Shown here piece by piece: positions 55,307 to 64,000 of a DNA stretch of 64,000 nucleotides (the first letter of the stretch is position 1; every line of letters begins with the position of its first letter). Origin of the DNA: Neurospora intermedia (Eukaryota > Ascomycota > Sordariomycetes > Sordariales > Sordariaceae); NCBI GenBank assembly GCA_037102815.1, contig BTPP01000003.1, positions 2,728,001 through 2,792,000 on the forward strand, given 5' to 3'. The position numbers and the translations under genes were made by a program. The notes under the pieces were generated by a model. The model worked only from the letters and a program-made list of their open reading frames with translations. It made no database searches and was not told the origin of the DNA.

Positions 55307-58255
55307 ATGTCGGGCACAACGTTTTCCTACGCACAAGCCGCGAAGGGCCAGGCTGCTGCTCAGCCGAGCACCAAGGACGATGTGTCATCAGCCACTGCAG
55401 TACCGTCAGCAACCCCCAATGAGGCCGAGGTCACCGAGACCTCCGAAGCCGGCAAGACCACCCAATCCCCTGCCGAACAATCGAAGCAGAACGCCGAGTC
55501 CTTGTCCGTTACCGCGCCAGCAACGGAAGAGAGCAACAAGACAGCTCGTGAGAATGAAGCGGCACCAGCACAACCTCAGCAGCAGTCAGAGGACAAGATT
55601 TCCAGGTCCGTGAGCCGTACTTCCCGGTCGAATGAGAGCACAGACGGCAGGAAAGGCCGGAAGGGCAAGAAGGCTCGGGGCAGTGAGAAAGAGCCTCAGA
55701 ATGAACAACAAGCTGAGGAGGAGAAGGAGAAGGTCAAGGAGGCGCCCAAGGTTATTCTCTCTGAAGCCCCACTGCCCACAGTCAATATTTGGGCGCAAAG
55801 ACAGGAAGCACAGGCCGCCAAGTTGAAGACTTCTCCTGCTCCTACCTCCGATGCTGTTTCCGCCGAGGCCAAGAACCAAGACAGCGAGAGTCAAAGCACA
55901 TCCGTGAATGGTGCGAATGGAGACAAGCCTCACCGGAAGGCCACCGACCTCTCAAGAGCTGCCGATCAACATCAGCGCAGGAACGGCCCCCGGGGCGCGC
56001 GTGTGGACAAGGAGGAAAAGAATGCGGTGGCTTTGCCTCCAGTGGCCGATGCCGCCTCGTGGCCGGACCCGAAGTCCGCGGCCAGCGCTAGCACCGAGGC
56101 TCCCAAGGAAAAGGTTCAGGAAAAGACTACCGAAAAGGAATCCCAAGAGGATTCTGGATCGTCCAAGAAGAAGACGTGGGTTGCTGTCGACATTCAGCCT
56201 ACCGTTGTTTTCAACACGCCGCTGCCACCGCGCGGTTCCAAGACCCGAGGCGGAGCTCGGGGTGGTCGTGAGCAAGGGTCTACAAGGCCACACAACACCA
56301 ACGCTGCCAATGCTTCAAATGTCACTTCCCAGAACGAGAGGGCGCCGACAACCGGCGGTCCTAACGGGCATAAGCGTGCCGGATCTCGCCCCCGTGAGAC
56401 CAACATGCCTACGCGCGCGAACACCCAAGCTCATATTTCCAAGCGTACCTCTGTCGACGCAGCCTCCTCGAAGGATGCACGTAAACTGTCGGTTTCCGCG
56501 AACAACGAGCAAGCTCGCGACTCAGGAGCTGAGACATCCATTGTAAGTCGAAGTTGTCCCCATCCTGCTGTTCATCGCATATCGCCGTCCCGTTATGGTA
56601 GTCAGAACCTAATACCCCTCCAGAATGCAACCAAGAAGGGATCGTCCGTCAAGGAAGGACATAATGAGGCTGGAACAACCCCCGAGGCAGGACCATCGTC
56701 GTCTTCCCGCTCCCATGAGCGTCATCACAAGGGAACTGACTCCACCAAAGACGGAGCACACCACGGTGTGAACGGCCAGCAGTACTCTGGCCGCGAGGGT
56801 CGACCTGAGCGTGGTCGTGGTGGATATCGCGGTCGCGGCGGCCACAATGGCACCTCTGGCTCTCACCAGTCTGGCTATACCGGCAACGGTCAGTATGGCC
56901 ACTCGTCTTACCAATCACGCCAGCACAACTCCCCGCCCCAGCATGCCGGTCAGTTCTCTGGCTCTTACGGCCAGTCAACTAGGGGCAGAGGCAAGTGGAC
57001 AGGCTCGAACCAGAATGCTGGCCGCAACGGATCCGCCCCTGCCTTTGCACCGAGGATGGCTCAACCCCACGAATACTCTGTGCCCCAGTACCCCGTGCCA
57101 TATGTGTACTATCCGGCCTACGATCCCATGGTGCCGGTTATCAAGGCCCAGGTCGAGTACTATCTCTCGCTTGAGAACCTTTGCAAGGATACCTTCCTTC
57201 GTAGACACATGGATGGCTCCGGCTGGGTGTTTCTGGACGTGATCGCTAGCTTCAGGCGCATGCGCGAGCTCAGCAAGGATCGGGAGACCATTCGCTTCGC
57301 TTGCTCCCTTTCCGACAAGATCGAGTTTGTCATTGGCGAAGACGGCCAGGAAAGACTACGCAGCAAGGAATCATGGTCTAAGTTTGTGCTGCGGGAAGAA
57401 GACCGCCTCGAGCACCTCCGCCACAACGGACCGACGAACTATGCTCCTTACCAGACCCCATTTCATCAGATGACCCCTTACGGTGCTCCAGTAATTCCCC
57501 AGAACTACCCTGTGGCAGCCACGTACGCCGGTTTCCCTGAGGACCAGATGTTCCAGGCCGGATACGTGAATCCCGCTCACTACGACCCTGCCTCCAATGG
57601 CTCTGCCGTTAATGGTTATCAGCAGTTGTCAGCAGGTGTTCCTGACTACGCGCCCCCGGTGGCTGCGCTCACACTCGAGAGCTTGACAAACCTTTCTGAT
57701 AACGCCGTTGAACAGATGGTCGTCGTTCTTGCATATGACGACAGTGAAGGCCAGAGCTCTTCCCAAGCCACTGCCGTGGCCGGTTATGAGTCCAATGATT
57801 CGGGTCACGAGCAAACTAACGGTGTCAATGGTGCCGCCGTTGAGAATGGCGCGAAGGTCGTGGTCTGGCTAGATCAATACAGCCCCGACTCTGCCAATGT
57901 TCGTATGGATCGCCAGCCTTACACCACCATCCGTCAAGCGGCCCTCAACCAGCGTCAAAAGGCCACCGCTGGCGAGACTCCCAAAGAGATGTTGACCCTT
58001 TACGAGTTCTGGTCGAAGCTGCTACTCAAGAACTTTAACGACAAGGTGTACTCCGAGTTCCGTACTCTGGCGCTGGAGGATGCGTCAAAGGAAGCCCCAA
58101 ACAAGCAGGGTCTTAAGTGTCTCCTCGATTACTACAACAACGCTCTGCTCAACAACGATATCACAAAGCTGTGGCCCCAAGACCGCGCCGCCCCCGAGCT
58201 TCTCCAACATCATTTCCAGGACGCACTGAAGGCTGACCGCGCTGGGTCTGCCTAA
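55307..58255 (+). CDS. La-motif RNA-binding protein (Sro9/LARP-like)
   Basis: Two exons, 55307-56542 and 56624-58255, give 955 aa from the ATG in MSGTTFSYAQAAKG. The 81-nt intron (GTAAGT donor, CTCCAG acceptor, CTAAT branch-like) is phase 0 and stop-free, so retention would add 27 residues. The first ~450 residues are disordered, rich in Ala, Glu, Lys and Ser. An RGG-type segment (RGGYRGRGGHNG) lies near residues 468-486. The La motif spans about 580-671 with VIKAQVEYYLSLENLCKD, FLRRHMDGSGWV and IASFRRMRELSKD. A C-terminal conserved region includes YEFWSKLLLKNFNDKVYSEF. Sro9/LARP1-type proteins bind mRNA and polysomes in the cytoplasm and affect translation and transcript stability; this role is inferred. 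Confidence 0.93.
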   Translation: MSGTTFSYAQAAKGQAAAQPSTKDDVSSATAVPSATPNEAEVTETSEAGKTTQSPAEQSKQNAESLSVTAPATEESNKTARENEAAPAQPQQQSEDKISRSVSRTSRSNESTDGRKGRKGKKARGSEKEPQNEQQAEEEKEKVKEAPKVILSEAPLPTVNIWAQRQEAQAAKLKTSPAPTSDAVSAEAKNQDSESQSTSVNGANGDKPHRKATDLSRAADQHQRRNGPRGARVDKEEKNAVALPPVADAASWPDPKSAASASTEAPKEKVQEKTTEKESQEDSGSSKKKTWVAVDIQPTVVFNTPLPPRGSKTRGGARGGREQGSTRPHNTNAANASNVTSQNERAPTTGGPNGHKRAGSRPRETNMPTRANTQAHISKRTSVDAASSKDARKLSVSANNEQARDSGAETSIVSRSCPHPAVHRISPSRYGSQNLIPLQNATKKGSSVKEGHNEAGTTPEAGPSSSSRSHERHHKGTDSTKDGAHHGVNGQQYSGREGRPERGRGGYRGRGGHNGTSGSHQSGYTGNGQYGHSSYQSRQHNSPPQHAGQFSGSYGQSTRGRGKWTGSNQNAGRNGSAPAFAPRMAQPHEYSVPQYPVPYVYYPAYDPMVPVIKAQVEYYLSLENLCKDTFLRRHMDGSGWVFLDVIASFRRMRELSKDRETIRFACSLSDKIEFVIGEDGQERLRSKESWSKFVLREEDRLEHLRHNGPTNYAPYQTPFHQMTPYGAPVIPQNYPVAATYAGFPEDQMFQAGYVNPAHYDPASNGSAVNGYQQLSAGVPDYAPPVAALTLESLTNLSDNAVEQMVVVLAYDDSEGQSSSQATAVAGYESNDSGHEQTNGVNGAAVENGAKVVVWLDQYSPDSANVRMDRQPYTTIRQAALNQRQKATAGETPKEMLTLYEFWSKLLLKNFNDKVYSEFRTLALEDASKEAPNKQGLKCLLDYYNNALLNNDITKLWPQDRAAPELLQHHFQDALKADRAGSA

Positions 58256-60241
58256 ATTTGCTCCTGTTTGGAACAAGATCGATACATTACGTGATCCCTT
58301 GTCGCGTACGGGGCTGAGGGGTATTCTCAATCGTGGCGTCTCCCTGTGCTGAGAGAGCACGGCTCTCTACCAGTCTTCGTCTACCTTTGACCGCCGACAG
58401 AATCACCCATACATTGCCTACCATCTGCCCCTCACGAAGAAGATACTAGGCCTTTCCCGTTTCGACTATCTTCCAATTGGTTCATCTTACAATCGAATGA
58501 TACACTCGTCGCTACATACGTGTTTCGACATTGGGAATTGGCGTTTTGTTAGCTTTTTGTTTTGTTTTAAGTATCAACAGCGGAAGAGAGAGCTGGAACA
58601 TTCTATACGGTAGAAGACAAAAGACGAACAACATAAGAAGCGAGTTTCTGTCAACCGTTCTGGGGGTGCATCTTTGGAAAGTCGCCTAATTGGCGATGAA
58701 GCGTCGACAAGGGAAAATGCTGCCACTGGTTCTTCCAGTCTCGCTGTCTACGCGATGCCAATATGACCTCTGAAGCAGGTTGGGTAGTCGGCTGTCTACA
58801 CCCCTTCTCGGTCACGAAGAACCCTTTACATTCGTTTGACTGGGGTCCAGCTGGTATTTCCTCGGGCGGATTCACTTCTTGGGTCTGCATCACCAGCCTG
58901 GGAATATCTTTACTCCGTCCTCGGGTCCTAAAAGACGTTAGCGATACTTGCACGCGGGTACAACGAAAAAAAAAGGAGGGGATGACGGGTTCTTTATTTT
59001 CTGCATTTCTTTTACTTGTTCAAGACGGAAAAAGTTTTGTTTCACGCCACATATCCCTGTACTGTGATCGACCGACGTTACTCTGCTAGATCGTTGTTGA
59101 CATGCTTGAGCGAAGCAGACAATCATTTTCTTTTCGCTCTAGAACAATGGTGGTGCTGGAGAAGATGGCATGGAATCACAAATGGTACGACGACAGAGCA
59201 AAATAGGGATATTGACATTTTTCATTCTGCATTTGGAGGGAACAAACGGCGATGGGTATCTGCAACTTGGACTCTCTGCTTACATTGCTTTTTTTTTTTC
59301 TGTTAGGGCGGTATGCTGAACATTGTATGATTAGAATTTTAAAGCCTACTTCAGGTATTTCACTGAAGCAATATGAGCATGTATTTGTAAAATGTATTGT
59401 TTGATCGGTGCGATGTTCATGTTCAACACTATCATAACTACGTACTGTATGAAGCATCGCCTTTTTTTTTTTTTTTTTTTCTCATACTTGCGCTATGTTC
59501 ATATGTGTGCTATTACAGTAATTACCGAGGCTTTATAATTGCTGTTCGGTCACTAGGGGCGACAATTGCTGGTGCGAAATTTCAGACTACCTCTACTAGT
59601 TTTCTAATGTGCACCGAAAACTCTCTACCAAGTGCAGTGCCGTAATCCTTGGTCTGAGCAATACGATCACTGCACCTGCAGCCGGGGTTAGGATACTGTA
59701 CAACTGCATGGAAAATGTGGGGGTTGAAGAGCCGTGGTTCACCTGCAGTGCGCTTCGTGTAAAATCCCACGACGCCCATCTCCCGCTCCTGTCTGTGCTT
59801 GTCAACCTTGCTGGCGGATTCCGTACTTTTGGCTGTTGTTGCTCACTCAGGAATCTCCCACTCCAGCCCACGGGTAATCCACGTCATGGCAGGGGATAAA
59901 GCATTCCCCTGATTGCCGATTCTCCAGGAGCTAGGTACCTTGAACGTGATCACATGTCACAAAATCATCTACGCTAGCCATGCATTGGCTCTCCTCGACC
60001 GAACAACACTACCACGACTACCTCTACGTGCACTACATACCTCCCTCCACGTAGTGTGCGTTCGACCGTCAGCCCGTTCACTGTATTATCGACAGCGCAT
60101 TCTCAATCAACCGAAACATTCCCGTTGAGGCGCGGCTAAAAGAGTCTACGGGGAAAAAAAAATAAAAGAATAAAAATTCGAAGTTTTGCTTGTGGAAGAC
60201 AGCAGCATCGTCGATATCGAAACCACACTCCGACAACTATC
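58256..60241. other. Tandem intergenic region, 2 kb
   Basis: It holds the 3' end of the La-motif gene and the upstream region of the INO4-like gene. A T19 run lies at 59462-59480. Short open frames show no motifs. Confidence 0.45.
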
Positions 60242-60883
60242 ATGGTTACAGTGGATGATCGACCCCGATTGACGGAGGAGGAGAAGAAGCAGAATCATAT
60301 TCAATCTGGTACGTTTGCCATTCGGAAGAAGAGCAACTTGGAATCCTGAACAAGCCAAGACTCCATGCAAAGTCTCAACAGTAGACTGACAAGATCAACA
60401 AAACAGAGCACAAGCGACGAACGCAAATCCGCAATGGCCTTGAAGCCGTCAGCAAGATAGTCCCCGGCTGCGAAAACCTGCAACGGTCCGAGGGCGTTCT
60501 GCTCCACAAGTTGGTTGAATTTATGGCGGTCCACATGGAGGAGAGACAAAAAATGATTGAGGAGCTGGAGAGCTTGGGGGAGGAAGTTGATCCTCAGATG
60601 AAAGTGTGAGTTGCTTGCTTCTCTTTGTTTCTGTCGGGGCAGAGTCCTTTTGGGTACTCTGGTATGATGATTTGATTTTTCGCTCCGAGAAGAAGAAATC
60701 CAAGCTAACCAAAATCTCTTCTTTGGTGATATAACTAGGTGCCTGAGAAATTTGGATGACTATCACAAGAACAGGAGTAAACCAGAGGAAGGGGCAATGT
60801 CTGCTTCGAGGTCGCCAACAAAGGAACCGGGAGAGCAGCCGGGGGAACAGAGGGAGGGGGATGATTCGCATGCGGGATATTGA
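60242..60883 (+). CDS. Small bHLH transcription factor, INO4-like
   Basis: Three exons, 60242-60308, 60407-60605 and 60739-60883, give 136 aa. The introns are 98 and 133 nt with GTACGT and GTGAGT donors. The protein is almost entirely a bHLH domain: basic region and helix 1 EEEKKQNHIQSEHKRRTQIR, then the loop with IVPGCENLQRSEGVLL and helix 2 HKLVEFMAVHMEERQ, extended by a short coiled coil. The H/E/R residues needed for E-box contact are present. A Glu/Pro/Ser-rich tail follows. The short length and the KKQNHIxSE pattern fit the fungal Ino4 group. In yeast, Ino4 works with Ino2 to induce phospholipid genes through inositol-sensitive elements. Filamentous fungi lack a clear Ino2, so the partner here is unknown. 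Confidence 0.88.
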
Positions 60884-61040
60884 GGGCTAATGGAGAGGAA
60901 ATCAGAAGGAGGGGGAATGGATTCGGATGGCCCAGTACGTCGATGGTATCAGGAGGAAGTGGTTATGTTGTTGGCGCGATGCTGCCCGTAACCGGGTGGA
61001 TTTTGGTGATAAAAGCATTCAGTATACCCGTTTGGTTTTC

Positions 61041-61072
<32 letters not shown>

Positions 61073-63100
61073 GTTACACATAATATGACTTTCAGCGATC
61101 GCCCCGGAGAGGATGCTAGTCATAAGACGATGTTTGACTCCTCGCGCCGGTCTCGGGCTGATGTCGAATCTTGGAGAAATGCGGTGCCATGGGGAGATGA
61201 CTTTCCTACGAGCCAACTTCCATGCACGGATTGGTCCAGATCACACCTCCATACTGTAAGCAACCATCACGAGCTTCGCGCTTTCCTCTGATAAGGGACC
61301 TATCAATTCTCATGGAGCAATGAACCTCCAAGACGTTCTTGCCGCACCTCGAAAACACTTTTCCCTCTTGAAGACGGGAGGCATGACCTCGCGACGGCCA
61401 GGACCGTGTGTGGAAGGGCGCTGTTAGCGGGCGGTAATTGCCAGCCCCACATGCTGTGGAATTCACTAACAATCACTAGCAGATGCAAGCGTCGGTGGGG
61501 CATTACATCATCTCATCGGGTTGGCCCTGACGGACAAAGCGCGAACCGCAACACCAGCAAAACGAAACACAGCTTATTCCGTCTAGAAAGATGACTTGAT
61601 TAAGCGTGAAGCTTTTCTGAGATGCATTAAATTCGGTCTCTTCAGTTGTCAACTTTTGTGCAATTCTTAATGAAGAACAATCAATTGCTGCCTAAGAATT
61701 CCAGCGTGTGCCTTTTCACATACCTTGGCTTGATCACAGGGGAAGAGATACTGCGCCACCCCACCAACCACTCGGGCCATCGAGGTACTTGATACCACTA
61801 TGCCACTACGTACCTACCTAGTAGCGTACTGCGTCATTGCCTTCAAACTTGTCCCTCCTCGTTGCCTCGCCCCGCTCATCCAGAGAGGTTGCTAGCTGCC
61901 TTTGCTTGGTCTTGGCAGTTCGAGGCAGGGTCGGGGCGTTTCGAGGGAAAACATGATCAGTCCAACAATCGTACGGCAGTTAAACTGCAGCTGCTGTCAA
62001 GGTCTTCCTCAGATGACGCGCACGACTATCCCGCCGTCGATTTTGAGCGCAACTTGCGACGGCCAGGTCGGGTAGCTTTGGAGTTTGGAATGGCATAGGC
62101 CCACCCATAGGAAGATCTCGAGCCTCGGCACCATGGGACAAAAATCCGAACGCGATCGTCGTCATGTTGGGGATATGAACGGACCGCCCGAGCGAATGCA
62201 GGCAAAGATTCTTGTTCGGTCTTCTCATCGGCCCTGAGATGCCTCATCCAACAAAACGGGCATGTCATGTCGGCCTTGACTGTTCCTCCCCTGGTCATCA
62301 GTGGGGCCTGCCATATGCTCAGCCGCCCATCCGCGGTCTTCTCTCGTGCTCTTCTCGCCAACCACAAGGCGAGGACCGTCCTCTCTGGACCCTGATGACG
62401 ATAGGGCCTGGTCCCGCCTTGCAATTCAACTCGCCAACCTCGGTGCCCAGTCACACAAGCATGGCGCCCCCATACACACAGTCTGTGGATCGCGCCCGAA
62501 GAGGGCTCGACTGTCTCGGTTGAGGTGGGGAGGCCGACATGTTCATCTCATGTCTCAACGGTTGCCCGAAATGCTTTGATCACCGTGTCTCATCTCAGTT
62601 GACGAGTCTGTTCGGCCTTTTCACTTCTTATACACATCAGTCTTGTTGTCGTATGTACGTCAACGCCTGAAGTCGGTCGTGTGATGCGAACAAGAGTAAC
62701 TTGGGTACAGAGCTTCTCGATGGATAAATCCACACCATCAGCAGGTCATATTTCCAAGGAAGCTGGAGCGGAGCCAGCCCATCGTTGACTGCTACGTAAA
62801 GGTACACTACTCGGTACACCCACTTGTACCATAGCACTTTGCCCAGGGCCCTACCAAGAATATGACCTGACGAGCCCGGCTTACCTGACGAGTAGGAGGA
62901 TCTACATCATTCCCATATATTACTTGGCCCTACTGTTCTCGCCCAGCTCGCAGTATCCCCGCCACTTTTCCCTCTTACTTCCTCTTCCCAACATTATCCC
63001 CGCTCTTCATCAATACTAGCAAACAACAACGTATCTGTGAATACAGCTCTGGAACGAGCAAGCGACAATACTTCCGATTACAAACACCGAATATTCCGAC
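60884..63100. other. Intergenic region, 2.2 kb
   Basis: It contains a T30 run at 61042-61071 and ACGTACCTACCTAG-type motifs near 61808. The start of the DUF3824-type gene is preceded by a CT/CA-rich leader. No supported gene. Confidence 0.45.
61042..61071. repeat. Poly-T tract (T30)
   Basis: An uninterrupted run of 30 T about 160 nt downstream of the INO4-like gene's stop codon, possibly within or just past its 3' UTR. Confidence 0.9.
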
Positions 63101-64000
63101 ATGGCATCATACGACCGGTATGATCAACCGGCCCGGGAGCGCTCCCGCTCCACAAGACGCTACTACCGCGAGGAGCGCCGCGATGACAGAGACCCTCGGT
63201 ACACCAGCGGCGCTGCTGACCAATACCTCAACGCCAACCATGACTTGATTCCACGCCCACGTGAGGACAGTGACCTTTCTGTCGAGGAGATCCGTCGTGA
63301 TTTCCCGCCGCCCGGGTACTCTACTCGGGATATGCGCCGTGCCCGCTCTGCTGAGCCTGGCTACTATGACGACCACGATGATCCTCGGGCCCGCTCTGGC
63401 CGGGACTATGTCTACGACTACGACCGACGAGAGGAGAAGAAGAAGTCTCGTTTGGGCAACAAGGAGCAGCTTATCGCTGCGCTGGCCGGCGCCGCCATTG
63501 CCATAGGTGGAAAGGAGCTCTACGACCGCAAGGAAGCCAAAGAGCATGGTTCCGATATCCATCGCAACGTTCTTGCCTCAGCCGCTATCGGTGCTGCTGG
63601 AGCTTTTGCGGGTTACCAAGGCGCAGATTTCTACACCAAGCACAAGGAGAAGAAGGCTCCGCTGGTCCTCAGAGGACGTGACGGCAGACTTGTGTATCAC
63701 AACGATGACGAAGTCAGTGCCAAGGACAACAAGGGCCACAAGAACTTCCTCGAAAGTGCCCTTGCCGCTGCTGGTATTGGCAGCACCTTGAAGGCCTTGG
63801 CGGGAGGCAGCAGCAGCAGAGATGACAGATCTGATACTAGAAGTATCAGGAGTCGCCGCAGCAGCCGCTCAAGATCTCGTTCCCGCGGAGGCGATCCGGC
63901 CAAAAAGATCCAGAAGGCTGCCATGGCTTCCCTCATTGCCGGTGCCACCGAGGCCTTCCGTGTGTCTAAGGAGCCAGGTGGATGGAAGGGAGAAAAGGCC
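63101..64000 (+). CDS. DUF3824-type glycine-zipper protein (5' part, runs off window)
   Basis: From the ATG at 63101 the frame stays open for 300 codons to the window edge. The N-terminal ~110 residues are rich in Arg, Asp and Tyr (RSRSTRRYYREERRDDRD). Then come Ala/Gly-rich hydrophobic helices with glycine-zipper spacing: LIAALAGAAIAIGGKELYD, then ASAAIGAAGAFAGYQGADFY, then ALAAAGIGSTLKALAG. An Arg/Ser-repeat segment (RSSRSRSRSRGG) and a further helix (AAMASLIAGATEAFRV) follow. This alternation of Arg/Ser-rich disorder and Ala/Gly helices is typical of fungal DUF3824 proteins, whose function is unknown. The leader CACCGAATATTCCGACATGG gives an acceptable start. The C-terminal end is missing. 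Confidence 0.85.
   Translation, partial: MASYDRYDQPARERSRSTRRYYREERRDDRDPRYTSGAADQYLNANHDLIPRPREDSDLSVEEIRRDFPPPGYSTRDMRRARSAEPGYYDDHDDPRARSGRDYVYDYDRREEKKKSRLGNKEQLIAALAGAAIAIGGKELYDRKEAKEHGSDIHRNVLASAAIGAAGAFAGYQGADFYTKHKEKKAPLVLRGRDGRLVYHNDDEVSAKDNKGHKNFLESALAAAGIGSTLKALAGGSSSRDDRSDTRSIRSRRSSRSRSRSRGGDPAKKIQKAAMASLIAGATEAFRVSKEPGGWKGEKA

Noticed and set aside
1-64000. CRISPR array, operon, rRNA/5S gene or biosynthetic gene cluster
   Set aside because: No regularly spaced repeats, no tightly packed same-strand gene runs, no 5S-like sequence, and no synthase, P450 or transporter genes were seen.

Overview
The window looks like a chromosomal segment of a filamentous ascomycete, most likely a Sordariomycete related to Sordariales. 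The evidence is protein-coding genes with short GT-AG introns (59-331 nt), long CT-rich leaders, C-rich codon third positions, wide intergenic spacers with long poly-T/poly-A runs, and a small direct repeat whose two copies differ mainly by RIP-type transitions. I see no CRISPR array, rRNA or tRNA gene, operon or secondary-metabolite cluster.

Layout. 0-10 kb: the tail of an unidentified gene, an Arg/His-rich unknown protein, a convergent citrate-lyase-beta-like (CLYBL) gene, the Golgi membrane protein TVP23, and a secreted/single-pass membrane protein with a polyQ tract. 10-22 kb: a gene-poor stretch holding a candidate 293-bp TA-flanked MITE, the spliceosomal TLS1/C9orf78 (Hep59) gene with a U54 tract in its second intron, the 154-bp direct repeat, and a Ser-rich unknown gene. 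22-37 kb: a dense housekeeping block of PWP1 and PRP16 (divergent), mitochondrial glycine cleavage T protein, ethanolamine kinase and the TORC1 regulator NPR3. 37-49 kb: a bHLH factor with a very long loop behind a 5.5-kb upstream spacer, then SFT2, then an unknown membrane-associated gene whose apparent stop codon coincides with a possible 3' splice site. 49-64 kb: another gene-poor stretch with a G-quadruplex-type motif and one doubtful small gene, then an Sro9/LARP-like La-motif protein, an INO4-like bHLH protein, and the 5' part of a DUF3824-type gene that runs off the window.

Functional themes are RNA processing and ribosome assembly (TLS1, PRP16, PWP1, La protein), late Golgi/endosome traffic (TVP23, SFT2) and nutrient/lipid metabolism (NPR3, ethanolamine kinase, INO4-like bHLH). 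These are scattered independent genes, not a cluster. Exon structures were deduced by hand from splice signals, frame continuity and recognised protein families. Total coding lengths were checked for divisibility by three. Family names come from recognition of conserved motifs, not from a database search.

I did not find a convincing new multi-gene system. The best leads are the stop-codon/splice-site switch at 48.2-49.2 kb, the MITE candidate at 12.6-12.9 kb, the RIP-marked repeat at 15.9-16.7 kb, the stopless in-frame introns, and the U54 intron inside a splicing-factor gene.
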